Below, piece by piece: positions 25,075 through 31,710 of a stretch of DNA of 48,998 nucleotides (the first letter of the stretch is position 1; each line of letters begins with the position of its first letter). Both the position numbers and the translations under genes were made by a program. This DNA is from Micromonospora radicis (GTDB taxonomy: Bacteria > Actinomycetota > Actinomycetes > Mycobacteriales > Micromonosporaceae): NCBI RefSeq assembly GCF_003583405.1, contig NZ_QXEC01000034.1, positions 1 to 48,998 on the forward strand. The letters run 5' to 3'. The notes beneath the pieces were generated by a model. That model made no database searches, was not told the DNA's origin, and worked only from the letters and a program-made list of their open reading frames with translations.

Positions 25075-25105
25075 AGGGAGGGCACCGCCGGATGGTGCCC
25101 TCCCT
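25075..25105. terminator. Strong bidirectional hairpin terminator
   Basis: Perfect 12-bp stem AGGGAGGGCACC / GGTGCCCTCCCT with a 7-base loop, between two convergent genes (DUF397 and the 25152 gene). A second CCCGCCC/GGGCGGG hairpin follows at about 25109-25135. Together they would stop transcription from both sides. Confidence 0.7.
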
Positions 25106-25151
25106 GGTGCCCGCCCTGCGGAACCGCCGGGCGGGCCGTCACTGTCGGCGG

Positions 25152-25913
25152 TCAGATGCTCGTGTGGTCGACCGCCTCCCATGAGCGCAACCTGACATGC
25201 GGCGTCCCGGCCGCCTGGAGGCGTTCCGGCGAGCTGTTCGCGGCCGCCGAGGCCGACGCCAACGGGACCTTGTAGAGGCCGTAGATGTCCGCCGCGTTCT
25301 TGACCATCTGGTTGATCTTCTTCTGGTCACCCCCGTATGCCTGGTTCAGGATCGGGGCGTACAGCGCGAGGAAGTCGTTGAAGGCCAACTTCGACAAGTC
25401 CACGGCCGACTTGAAGGCGACACAGGTGAGCACACTCTCCATGTACGACTTGATCGACTGGGCCCGAATGTTCCGCCCCCAGAATGCGAAGTCGAACCGG
25501 ACGATCGCCGGGTAGTCCACCGCCACCGCGTAGTACCTCGCCTCGGACTCCTGCCCCTCGCCGGCACCGATGATCGCGGTGAGCGCGGTGCCCACGACGC
25601 CCGCGATACCTTCCATGATCTGGGGATCACCGGAGAAGATCTTGGCGAGGGAGTTCTTGACCTCGTTCACGATGTTGGTGGTGTCGCTCTTCGTGTAGGC
25701 ACGAAACTCCGTACGCTTGCTGACGATCTTGGTGATCGCGATGGTGAGGTTGTCGGACGTCTTCCCCAGGAGCAGGTCCTGCTGGATCTCATCCTCGTAC
25801 GCCTTGCCTTTTGCCTCGGCAAGACTCATCAGTAGGGACAGGTTGTCCTTTACCTCGGCAGCGACTTCCGGGGTGTTGTCCACGGCTTGCACGACATCTC
25901 TTGCGAAACTCAT
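25152..25913 (-). CDS. Unrecognised 253-residue protein of a lower-GC cassette
   Basis: ATG 25913 follows GGAAAGGAAAG. The N-terminal 90 residues are charged and helical (EVAAEVKDNLSLLMSLAEAKGKAYEDEIQQD). A central glycine/alanine-rich amphipathic stretch (IAGVVGTALTAIIGAGEG) is followed by strands rich in aromatics (ARYYAVAVDYPAIVRFDFAFWG). The C-terminal third is helical again, then weakly ordered. There is no signal peptide, no full membrane span and no motif I can assign. Third-position G/C bias is weaker than in neighbouring genes, suggesting recent acquisition. The helix-beta-helix layout with one amphipathic segment is vaguely reminiscent of membrane-active toxins such as the Cyt type, but I would not assign that. 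Confidence 0.75.
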   Translation of the reverse strand: MSFARDVVQAVDNTPEVAAEVKDNLSLLMSLAEAKGKAYEDEIQQDLLLGKTSDNLTIAITKIVSKRTEFRAYTKSDTTNIVNEVKNSLAKIFSGDPQIMEGIAGVVGTALTAIIGAGEGQESEARYYAVAVDYPAIVRFDFAFWGRNIRAQSIKSYMESVLTCVAFKSAVDLSKLAFNDFLALYAPILNQAYGGDQKKINQMVKNAADIYGLYKVPLASASAAANSSPERLQAAGTPHVRLRSWEAVDHTSI

Positions 25914-25937
25914 GACTTTCCTTTCCCGAGAATCATT

Positions 25938-25954
25938 GTGCGGTGCCCCCGCAC
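25938..25954 (-). other. Intercistronic hairpin in the unknown cassette
   Basis: GTGCGG-TGCCC-CCGCAC, a 6-bp stem in the 60-base gap between the two genes. It could partly attenuate transcription of the downstream gene or stabilise an mRNA end. Confidence 0.3.
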
Positions 25955-25973
25955 GGTCAGGTTGCCCCTGGAA

Positions 25974-26393
25974 TCAGGAGGACGGGCTTCCCTCGACAAC
26001 CCAGATGTGCGCATCGCCCGCGCGGTAGTCATCAAGGCTCGACAACAGGGCGTGTCGGACGGACCGCTCGATCTCCCGCTGCTGCTCCAGGCTGCGCTGC
26101 CGGTTGGTCGCCGGGTCGATGGCGACCGCAGACGGCGCGACGAGCGCCGCGGCCACCGTGTTCGGCCGAGCTATGCCCTTGAGCTGGACCTGCAGGTTCG
26201 CTCGCCCATCGGCCGTTCGCCCCTGGACGTCCAGGTGCACCCGGTCGTTCTCCACGACGGTCCCCGCAGCGTCCCGCCAGATGTCGGCATACCCAAGGTT
26301 GGCGATCGCGTTACGGGCGTCTTCGTACTGAAGTTGGTCGAACTGGGGAGCCGCCGCCCGCGGAACCTCGCCCTGACTTATGGTGATGGTCAT
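25974..26393 (-). CDS. Unrecognised 139-residue protein, first gene of the cassette
   Basis: ATG 26393. The N-terminus, MTITISQGEVP, is unsignalled. It is followed by a helix (FDQLQYEDARNAIANLGY), two strands (VHLDVQGRTA, NLQVQLKG), a charged helix (QRSLEQQREIERSVRHALLSS) and a final strand HIWVVEG. This alternating alpha/beta layout is compatible with a small soluble adaptor or immunity-like protein, but no family is recognised. It is followed 60 bases later by the 253-residue partner on the same strand, so the two probably share a transcript driven from the divergent region 26394-26602. Confidence 0.7.
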   Translation of the reverse strand: MTITISQGEVPRAAAPQFDQLQYEDARNAIANLGYADIWRDAAGTVVENDRVHLDVQGRTADGRANLQVQLKGIARPNTVAAALVAPSAVAIDPATNRQRSLEQQREIERSVRHALLSSLDDYRAGDAHIWVVEGSPSS

Positions 26394-26530
26394 CTCCGAA
26401 CACCAATCACCATTTCCGTATTGCCTCTCACCGCTCTCGCTCCTCTCCGGATTGGAACATCTTCCGAGTCTCTTTCCGAGACACCAGCCGAAGGTAAATC
26501 GAAGTGCGCGATCAAAGGCGCAGAGTCACG

Positions 26531-26542
26531 CCTGACGTCAGG
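26531..26542. promoter_or_regulatory. 12-bp palindrome in the divergent region
   Basis: CCTGACGTCAGG, a perfect palindrome between the cassette (minus) and the HTH gene (plus). The surrounding 26394-26602 is AT-richer than the genome and also carries a direct repeat of TTTCCGAG/CTTCCGAG at about 26461-26482. It may be an operator for the adjacent HTH protein (inference). Confidence 0.4.
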
Positions 26543-26602
26543 AAATACTGACGATCTTCACAAGTGCCACAACATCGTCGACCACATCACGATGATGACC
26601 CC

Positions 26603-27079
26603 ATGCCGATAGATGATGCGCGGTGGCCCTACCTGTCGCCGTCGTTACCGGACTGGGGGCGGGTGGCCGATCCACGCGGATTGCTACGACACATCGTCAC
26701 GCGGGACATCACTCGACACGCCCCACAGCCGAATGCGTTGGCCACGGTTCTCGACGCCCTTGGACAGTACGCGCGCCTGCGAACGGCGCTCGGTACGGAA
26801 CTGTTGCTCCTGGTCGTCGAAGCCCATCTCCGTGGCGCCTCCTGGGCAGAGGTGGGTCGTCGCCTGGACCGAACGAAACAGAGCGTCCACCAGCAGTACC
26901 AGGCGCGCGTCTGGGCACCGGAGACCCGACGGCTACTCCTGTCCGACCTGGCGTTCGCGCGGGGCAGGTCGCCTTACCTCGCGGCGACGACACATCGCGC
27001 CCAGAGGGTTGACGTCGGCCCACTGCGCCTGCGTCAGCAGCCCCCCACGCACCAGCCGGTGTCGGTGTTCGAGATGTAG
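26603..27079 (+). CDS. Small helix-turn-helix protein
   Basis: 158 residues from ATG 26603 (MPIDDARWPYL); 13 further upstream codons lack a start context. The centre has a long helix (LRTALGTELLLLVVEAHLRG), then ASWAEVGRRLDRTKQSVHQQYQARV, a clear helix-turn-helix like sigma-region-4 and MarR/XRE motifs (Trp-Ala-Glu-Val-Gly, then Ser-Val-His-Gln). The C-terminus is Arg/Pro/Gln-rich. It is divergent from the unknown cassette and may control it. The stop lies just before the transposase remnant, so C-terminal truncation cannot be excluded. Confidence 0.65.
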   Translation: MPIDDARWPYLSPSLPDWGRVADPRGLLRHIVTRDITRHAPQPNALATVLDALGQYARLRTALGTELLLLVVEAHLRGASWAEVGRRLDRTKQSVHQQYQARVWAPETRRLLLSDLAFARGRSPYLAATTHRAQRVDVGPLRLRQQPPTHQPVSVFEM

Positions 27080-27123
27080 CGAGGTCTCCGGCATCTGGTT
27101 GGGATCTGCAGGCCGAGCCGCCG

Positions 27124-27476
27124 GGCGGGGCCACGGTCGAGCCGACCGATCACGCGCTCGGCCGGTCGCGGGGTGGGCTGACCACGAGGCTGCACCTGGC
27201 CTGCGCGCAGGGGCAGAAGTCGTTGTCGATCGTGTTGACCGTAGGGCGGCGTGGGGACAGTCCGCAGTTCGTCAAGGCGTACACGTCCCGGGCCATCCGT
27301 CGCTACCTGCGCCGACGCGGAATCGCCGTGGCCATCCCGTCGAAGGCCGATCAGGACGCCAACCGGCGTGGACGAGGCGCGAAGGGCGGCCGGCCACCCG
27401 CCGTCGACCCCGAGCGGTACAAGCAGCGTCATGCGAAGCCACCGTGCGCGTCGCCGCGATCCGCGAGTGGCGGTGA
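27124..27476 (+). pseudogene. Decayed IS5-family transposase
   Basis: Recognisable pieces of a DDE transposase: TDHALGRSRGGLTTRLHLAC, SIVLTVGRRGDSPQF, then directly AYTSRAIRRYLRRRGIAVAIPSKADQ and GGRPPAVDPERYKQRH, and in another frame TVRVAAIREWR followed by the TGA at 27474. In IS5 relatives about 50 residues lie between the Gln-Phe and the Lys-Ala-Tyr segments, and about 50 more before the C-terminal strand. Two internal deletions and a frameshift have therefore removed the catalytic Asp region. No terminal inverted repeats were found. Confidence 0.75.
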
Positions 27477-27593
27477 CCGACTTCGACACAGGCTTAAACC
27501 GACGACACAGGCTCTAACCGACGACGCAGGCTCTAACCGACGACACAGGCTCTAACCGACGACGCCGGCTCAAGCCGACGACGCAGTGGCTGG
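27477..27593. repeat. 19-bp tandem repeat
   Basis: About six units of CCGACGACACAGGCTCTAA (first unit 22 bp, units 2-4 nearly identical, units 5-6 diverging). It starts at the end of the transposase remnant, and its last unit, CCGACGACGCAGT, doubles as the left edge of dispersed repeat copy 2. Copy 1 begins with the same 13 bases, so this array may have amplified from the element's border. Confidence 0.75.
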
Positions 27594-27802
27594 CGCCGAC
27601 TCGCCCCGATCCGGCCGCCCCCGGCCCGGAGACAGATCTGCGGGTAGGCGTGATTTCACCCTGAAATTTTTATTTCACCATGAAATCAGCGCTCTGCAGG
27701 TAACCCTCTCTCGGGCTGCCAGCCACGGCGCCACCGCCGATCATCCGCCGCCGTCTAGCGATCACCGACCCGCCGACACGCACCCGACTTCGAGACACGC
27801 GG
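27575..27802 (+). repeat. Dispersed palindromic repeat, copy 2
   Basis: The segment from GCGGGTAGGCGTGATTTCA onward is nearly identical to copy 1 across the hairpin, differs by few substitutions through CTGCCAGCCACGGCGCC, and stays alignable to CGAGACACGCGG at 27802. It lies between the tandem array and the DUF1801 gene. Bases 27803-27884 are the leader of that gene. Confidence 0.75.
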
Positions 27803-27884
27803 GCATCCGTCAGGAATCAAGAAGTGCCGGTCTCACGGCACGGCTAGCGTCGGAGGCGCCGACCACGAGCAGGAAGTGACAGCG

Positions 27885-28343
27885 ATGAGCGCCAACACCA
27901 GCAGGAAGAACACCGACGGCTTCTCGGCCGAGGAGCGTGCCGCCATCAAGCAGCGTGCCGCGGAGCTGAGGGAGGAGGCGAACCGTGGCGGTCGCGGCAA
28001 GAAGGCAGCCGCCGAGGAACTCGACGTGCTGTCGAAGATCGCGGAGATGGAGGCGGCGGACCGCGCGGTGGCCGAACGCATCCACGCGATCGTGACCACC
28101 AACGCTCCGGAGTTGTCGCCGAAGCTGTGGTACGGGCAGCCAGCCTACGCCCGGAAGGGAAAGGTCGTGTGCTTCTTCCGTAGCGGGCAGGTCGACAAGG
28201 AGCGGTACTCGACCTTCGGTTTCACCACGGACGCCAACCTCGACGACGACAGCGGCCTGTGGCCCACGTCCTACGCCGTGACGGCGCTGAGCGCCGAAGC
28301 CGAGAAGGCGCTCACGGCCCTCGTCAAGAAGGCCGTGAGCTGA
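27885..28343 (+). CDS. DUF1801 / YdhG-like protein
   Basis: A 152-residue protein. The N-terminal 65 residues are charged and helical (FSAEERAAIKQRAAELREEA). The DUF1801 domain follows: RIHAIVTTNAPELSPKLWYGQPAYARKGKVVCFFRSG, then STFGFTTDANLDD. This YdhG/YdeI-like fold includes an iron-chaperone-like Bacillus member; the actual function is uncertain. ATG 27885 follows AGGAAG. A start at 27876 is less likely. The gene converges on the SRPBCC remnant. Confidence 0.88.
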   Translation: MSANTSRKNTDGFSAEERAAIKQRAAELREEANRGGRGKKAAAEELDVLSKIAEMEAADRAVAERIHAIVTTNAPELSPKLWYGQPAYARKGKVVCFFRSGQVDKERYSTFGFTTDANLDDDSGLWPTSYAVTALSAEAEKALTALVKKAVS

Positions 28344-28445
28344 CGCCACGTCCCCTACCCGGTCCTCACCCGCACGAGCCCGGCGAGTGTCGCGGGAGAC
28401 GTTCCTGGCCCGTTTCTTCGAGCGGCGGCTTGCCGCACCGGCGGC

Positions 28446-28732
28446 TCAGGTGGCGAGCAGGTCGTCGATCCGGTTGATCGCCGAGGTCGCGCCCTCCACG
28501 ACGCCCATGTCCAGTACCTTCTGCAGTGCCTCGGCGGATTCGTACCTGCCGAGGTAGACCGCCCGGGTGCCGCCGTCGTGTTCGGTGAAGGTGTAGACGT
28601 TGTGCGAGGCCGGCGTACTTCTCGCCCTCGGGGCTGGTCATGTAGTAGGTCACCCGGCCGCCGGGAGTGAGGTCGTGGTCGACGAAGGTCGCCGGGTACG
28701 TCGGTGGTCCCCACACCGTCGGTCACGGGCAC
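28446..28732 (-). pseudogene. SRPBCC (AHSA1-like) gene with two internal deletions
   Basis: Three pieces of one family are joined: a GTG start with VPVTDGV (28732), WGPPTYPATFVDHDLTPGG and TYYMTSPEGEKYAG, and then, after a frame change, NVYTFTEHDGGTRAVYLGRY and EALQKVLDMGVVEGATSAIN to the TGA at 28446. In intact relatives about 40 residues separate each pair of pieces. The ligand-binding barrel cannot form, so this is a pseudogene. Both ends of the gene survive while the interior is missing. Confidence 0.75.
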
Positions 28733-28734
28733 GG

Positions 28735-28900
28735 GCCAGTCCTCCTGGTCGGGATCGGGTGTGTTCTGGTCGGGATCGGAGGCGAGGAGCAGGTCGATGC
28801 GGGCGACGCGGCCGCGCCAGACCTGTTCGAGTTCGCCGAGCATGGCGGCCACCGACCGCACCGCCGCGACGTAAACGTCTCCGGCCGTCCGCGAGTCGGG
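28735..28900 (-). pseudogene. Possible 3' remnant of a gene upstream of the SRPBCC gene
   Basis: The minus-strand frame contains DVYVAAVRSVAAMLGELEQV and WRGRVARIDLLLASDP, a helical end like those of ArsR-type regulators that usually precede this SRPBCC family. Nothing recognisable lies before it, and no clear stop is in frame. The remainder of 28900-29027 shows no gene. Confidence 0.3.
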
Positions 28901-29027
28901 GCGGTGCCCGGGCCGGTACGGCGGCGACGGGGGAGACCGATGGGCGCCGGGCGCGACGGCCGAACCGGCCGAGCCGCCGTACCCGCCGGTGGCCCTGTCC
29001 CGAGGGCGGGGCCACCGGCCGGTACGG

Positions 29028-29921
29028 TCAGGCCGGGTGGTGGTGACCGAACTGCATGCGGGCCAGCAGCACCAGCATGACCACGGCCCCGCCGAGCAGC
29101 GCGAGCCAGGACCAGACCCAGCCGACGGTGAAGCTGAGCACCGCGAAGGCCGCGATCGCGACCAACCAGATCGTGGCCGTGTAGAGCCCGAACCGGGCGG
29201 CGGTGGCCGGGTCCCGCGTGAAGCGGTCGGCGCCGTCACGGTGGTCGGCCATCAGGCGCAGCAGCCACGGCTTGTGCCGGTTGGTCTGGGTGCCGCCGAG
29301 GTAGGCGAAGAGCGCCACCGCCGTGACCACCGCGAGCGCCCCGCCGACCAGCCACGGCAGGTCTTCGTTGGTGCGGTACGACCAGCCGGCGCCGAGACCG
29401 GCCAACACGAGGGCAACGGCGGCACCATAGGCGCCGGCCCGCGCCGCCGGCATCGGGTAGTTGGTCGAGGTTTCCTGGCGCAGCGCGTCGGCGGTGCCCG
29501 CGCCCGCCGCGATGGCGACGGCCGCGACGGCGACCAGCGACCAACCCGGCGGTACGGCGGTGCCGGCCACGGCGAGCGCCAGGAGCACGAGACCGGTCAC
29601 CCCGAGCGCGGCGGACAGTACCGTGCGGACCAGGTAGCCGGGAGTGGGTCGTACCCGGTGACGTTCCCATTCGGCGTGGGTCGACGGGGTGCCGGCTGCC
29701 GGGGCGGTGTCCAGCAGGGGGCGCAGGTCGCCGAGTTCGGTCATGGCCTGCCGGGCGGCGACGGCGGGGGAGTGGCCGGCGTCGAGCAGCTCACCGACCC
29801 GGGCGACCAGGTTGGCGCGGATCTCCTCCTTGAGGTCCTGCCGTTCGGGGCACATCTCGACGCCGGCGAACGCCTCGTCGAGCAGGCGGTGGACGTCCAG
29901 TGCGGTGGGTGTGACGGTCAT
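29028..29921 (-). CDS. HAAS/permease-prefix domain membrane protein
   Basis: A 297-residue protein. Residues 1-75 form the helical cytoplasmic domain typical of PadR partners (CPERQDLKEEIRANLVARVG, then AVAARQAMTELGDLRPLL). Six or so hydrophobic segments follow (TVLSAALGVTGLVLLALAVAG; SWLALLGGAVVMLVLLARM). In this widespread pairing the membrane protein is thought to sense or relay an envelope signal while PadR controls the pair. ATG 29921 overlaps the PadR stop (ATGA). Confidence 0.87.
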   Translation of the reverse strand: MTVTPTALDVHRLLDEAFAGVEMCPERQDLKEEIRANLVARVGELLDAGHSPAVAARQAMTELGDLRPLLDTAPAAGTPSTHAEWERHRVRPTPGYLVRTVLSAALGVTGLVLLALAVAGTAVPPGWSLVAVAAVAIAAGAGTADALRQETSTNYPMPAARAGAYGAAVALVLAGLGAGWSYRTNEDLPWLVGGALAVVTAVALFAYLGGTQTNRHKPWLLRLMADHRDGADRFTRDPATAARFGLYTATIWLVAIAAFAVLSFTVGWVWSWLALLGGAVVMLVLLARMQFGHHHPA

Positions 29922-30319
29922 GGCTGCCCTCCAGCGGACAGGTCGGGTCGGCCGGCACGGTCGGCCAGGTCGAGCAGGGTGTCGATGAGGTCGCGGGTCA
30001 CGGTCCAGGCGGCCACGTTGCGCTGGTAGACGGCGTGGCCGGCGTCGGTGATGCGGTAGTACTTGCGGCGGCCACCCTGGGTCTCGTCACCCCAGTACGA
30101 CTCGATCAGCCCGTCCCGGACGAGCCGGCGGTAGCTGGCGTAGAGGGTGGCTTCCTTGATCTCGTGGCGGCCGCCGGTGCCGTCCCGGATCCACTTGAAG
30201 ATCTCGAAGCCGTAGCTGTCGGTACGGCGCAGGATGCCCAGCACGATCGTGTCGGTGTGGCCGCGCAGCAGATCGGCGGCGAGCACGTCATCGTCGGACA
30301 GGACCAACTTATCAACCAC
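29918..30319 (-). CDS. PadR-family transcriptional regulator
   Basis: A 133-residue regulator with a PadR winged helix: LLRGHTDTIVLGILRR, DSYGFEIFKW, EIKEATLYASYRRLVRDGLI and the wing WGDETQGGRRKYYRITDAG, then a C-terminal dimerisation helix. I chose GTG 30319 because a -10-like TACAGT ends exactly seven bases before it, the arrangement of leaderless actinobacterial mRNAs. An ATG at 30421 would add 34 residues with no ribosome-binding site and would place the promoter-like AT-rich stretch inside the gene. It is coupled by ATGA to the HAAS-type membrane protein. Confidence 0.87.
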   Translation of the reverse strand: MVDKLVLSDDDVLAADLLRGHTDTIVLGILRRTDSYGFEIFKWIRDGTGGRHEIKEATLYASYRRLVRDGLIESYWGDETQGGRRKYYRITDAGHAVYQRNVAAWTVTRDLIDTLLDLADRAGRPDLSAGGQP

Positions 30320-30345
30320 AACGAGTACTGTATCAGATAGGGTAC
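30319..30345 (-). promoter_or_regulatory. Leaderless promoter and TATCTGATA operator of padR
   Basis: On the minus strand, TATCTGATACAGT carries a -10 TACAGT (30332-30327) seven bases from the GTG at 30319, and overlaps the symmetric TATC-T-GATA (30331-30339). PadR proteins usually autorepress through such AT-rich dyads. A -35 is weak (TGGACG with a 19-base spacer). Confidence 0.5.
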
Positions 30346-30527
30346 CCGTCTCGTCCACCGCCACGCAGGGCAGCAGCGGCACGGCGGTCTCGTTGGGCTG
30401 GATCCGTTCCTCGGTCGTCATCGTGATGGCCCCGGTTCCGGTCGACGTGACGCACCAGTGTGGCCCGTCCACCTCGTAGTACCGGGGCTGCCCGGGACGC
30501 GGCGGGCGTCGGGGAGCTGATCTGCGC

Positions 30528-31352
30528 TCAGGCCGGGTGCGGGAACCTGGCGTTACGCGTCGCCCAGTCCAGCGCGTGGTCGGCGACCTCTTCCCATCCG
30601 GGCCCGCCGCAGGTCCAGTGGTCCCGGCCGGCGAACTCGTGGTACTCGGTGATCGCCGGGGAGCGGCCGTACTGCTTGGCGTTGGACCGGTTCACCGCGG
30701 GCGGCATGAGGTGGTCCTCGGTGCCGGCGATGAACAGCAGCGGCGCCCGGTCGGCCTGGTAGTCGACCCAGGTGTCCTGGTGCCCGGGCTTGAAGTTGGC
30801 GATCAGGCCGTACTCGAAGACCCAGTAGCCGGGGGCGGGGATGTGGTACCGGTCCCAGACCGCCCGCGACTGGGCCTCGGTCAGCGTGTTGGTGAAGGCG
30901 TAGTGGAACTCCTCGGGGGTGAAGCCGACGGCCCGGTGCCGGTTCGCGGGATTCTTCAGCGCGGGAAACAGGGACTTGACCTGTGTGGCGGGGGTGGCCC
31001 GGACGCCCTCGGTGGGTGCCGAGTCGATCGCGACGCCCGCGCAGCCCACGCCTCGGGCGAGCAGGAGTTGGGTGAGGGTGCCGCCGAATGAGTGGCCGAT
31101 GATGATCGGTGGGTTGGGCAGCCGCCGGACGACGTCGGTGAGGTGGTCGAGGGTCTCGGCGACGGTGAGGTTCGCGATCACGTCCGGGTTCTCCCGCAGC
31201 GCCTCGACCTCGATCTCGAAGCCGGGATAGGCGGGGGTCAGCACGGTCAGCCCGCGTTCCTGGTAGTACGGGATCCAGTGTTCCCAGCTGCGTGGGGTCA
31301 TCCAGAGGCCGTGGACCAGGACGACGGTGTCGGGGCCGGTGGTGTGGGTCAT
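30528..31352 (-). CDS. Alpha/beta hydrolase
   Basis: A 274-residue cytoplasmic hydrolase. ATG 31352 follows CAGGAGCC. The fold landmarks are VVLVHGLWMTPRSW (oxyanion region), the nucleophile elbow GHSFGG, LLFIAGTEDHLMP with the acid residue, and FAGRDHWTCG with the catalytic His. The pattern matches non-heme haloperoxidase or lipase-like members. The longest frame extends 48 codons further upstream but is Arg/Pro-rich and unsupported. Substrate unknown. Confidence 0.88.
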   Translation of the reverse strand: MTHTTGPDTVVLVHGLWMTPRSWEHWIPYYQERGLTVLTPAYPGFEIEVEALRENPDVIANLTVAETLDHLTDVVRRLPNPPIIIGHSFGGTLTQLLLARGVGCAGVAIDSAPTEGVRATPATQVKSLFPALKNPANRHRAVGFTPEEFHYAFTNTLTEAQSRAVWDRYHIPAPGYWVFEYGLIANFKPGHQDTWVDYQADRAPLLFIAGTEDHLMPPAVNRSNAKQYGRSPAITEYHEFAGRDHWTCGGPGWEEVADHALDWATRNARFPHPA

Positions 31353-31586
31353 GGCGGGTCGGCTCCTGTGTCTCGCCCGGTGCCCGTCCCGGGTGCGGAT
31401 GTTCGGGTGTCGGTCGCGCCCACTCAGCATCGCGCCGGCCGGTCGGCCGGCGCGGCGTTTCGGTGGATCCCGGCTGGTCGACGGGTCGAGCGGCAACGTT
31501 CACAACCGGAGCCGCGCGGACTGGCGGATCTCGATGCCTTGACAGCCGGACGTTGGGCGTCAACACTGCGACACAAGCCCGAAACA

Positions 31587-31606
31587 ATGATCGTCACCGA
31601 TCATTC
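31587..31606. promoter_or_regulatory. Inverted repeat upstream of the GH43 gene
   Basis: AATGATCG-TCAC-CGATCATT: perfect 8-bp arms and a 4-base spacer, 105 bases before the GH43 start and close to the LacI-type site. The rest of 31353-31586 shows nothing supportable. Confidence 0.45.
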
Positions 31607-31616
31607 GTGGATGGTT

Positions 31617-31630
31617 GTTAGCGCTCACAT
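31617..31630. promoter_or_regulatory. LacI-type operator upstream of the GH43 gene
   Basis: TGTTAGCGCTCACA, a near-perfect dyad centred on GCGC (one mismatch), matches the TGTKAGCGCTMACA type bound by LacI-family sugar regulators of actinomycete arabinan/xylan genes. Control by an arabinose-type inducer is likely. No LacI gene lies in the window. Confidence 0.6.
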
Positions 31631-31710
31631 GAGCGCCGTCACCGTGCCGTCACCGCATCGCCGCCACACCGCCACCACCTACCGTCCGCCTCGCCGGCAA
31701 GGAGTCGAAG

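Noticed and set aside
25152..25913. Cyt-type or other pore-forming toxin
   Set aside because: The layout is only loosely similar and no signature residues could be matched, so it is recorded as unrecognised.
27477..27593. Possible CRISPR array
   Set aside because: Units are directly abutting 19-mers without unique spacers, and no cas gene is present. The same holds for the 16-bp and 14-bp arrays.
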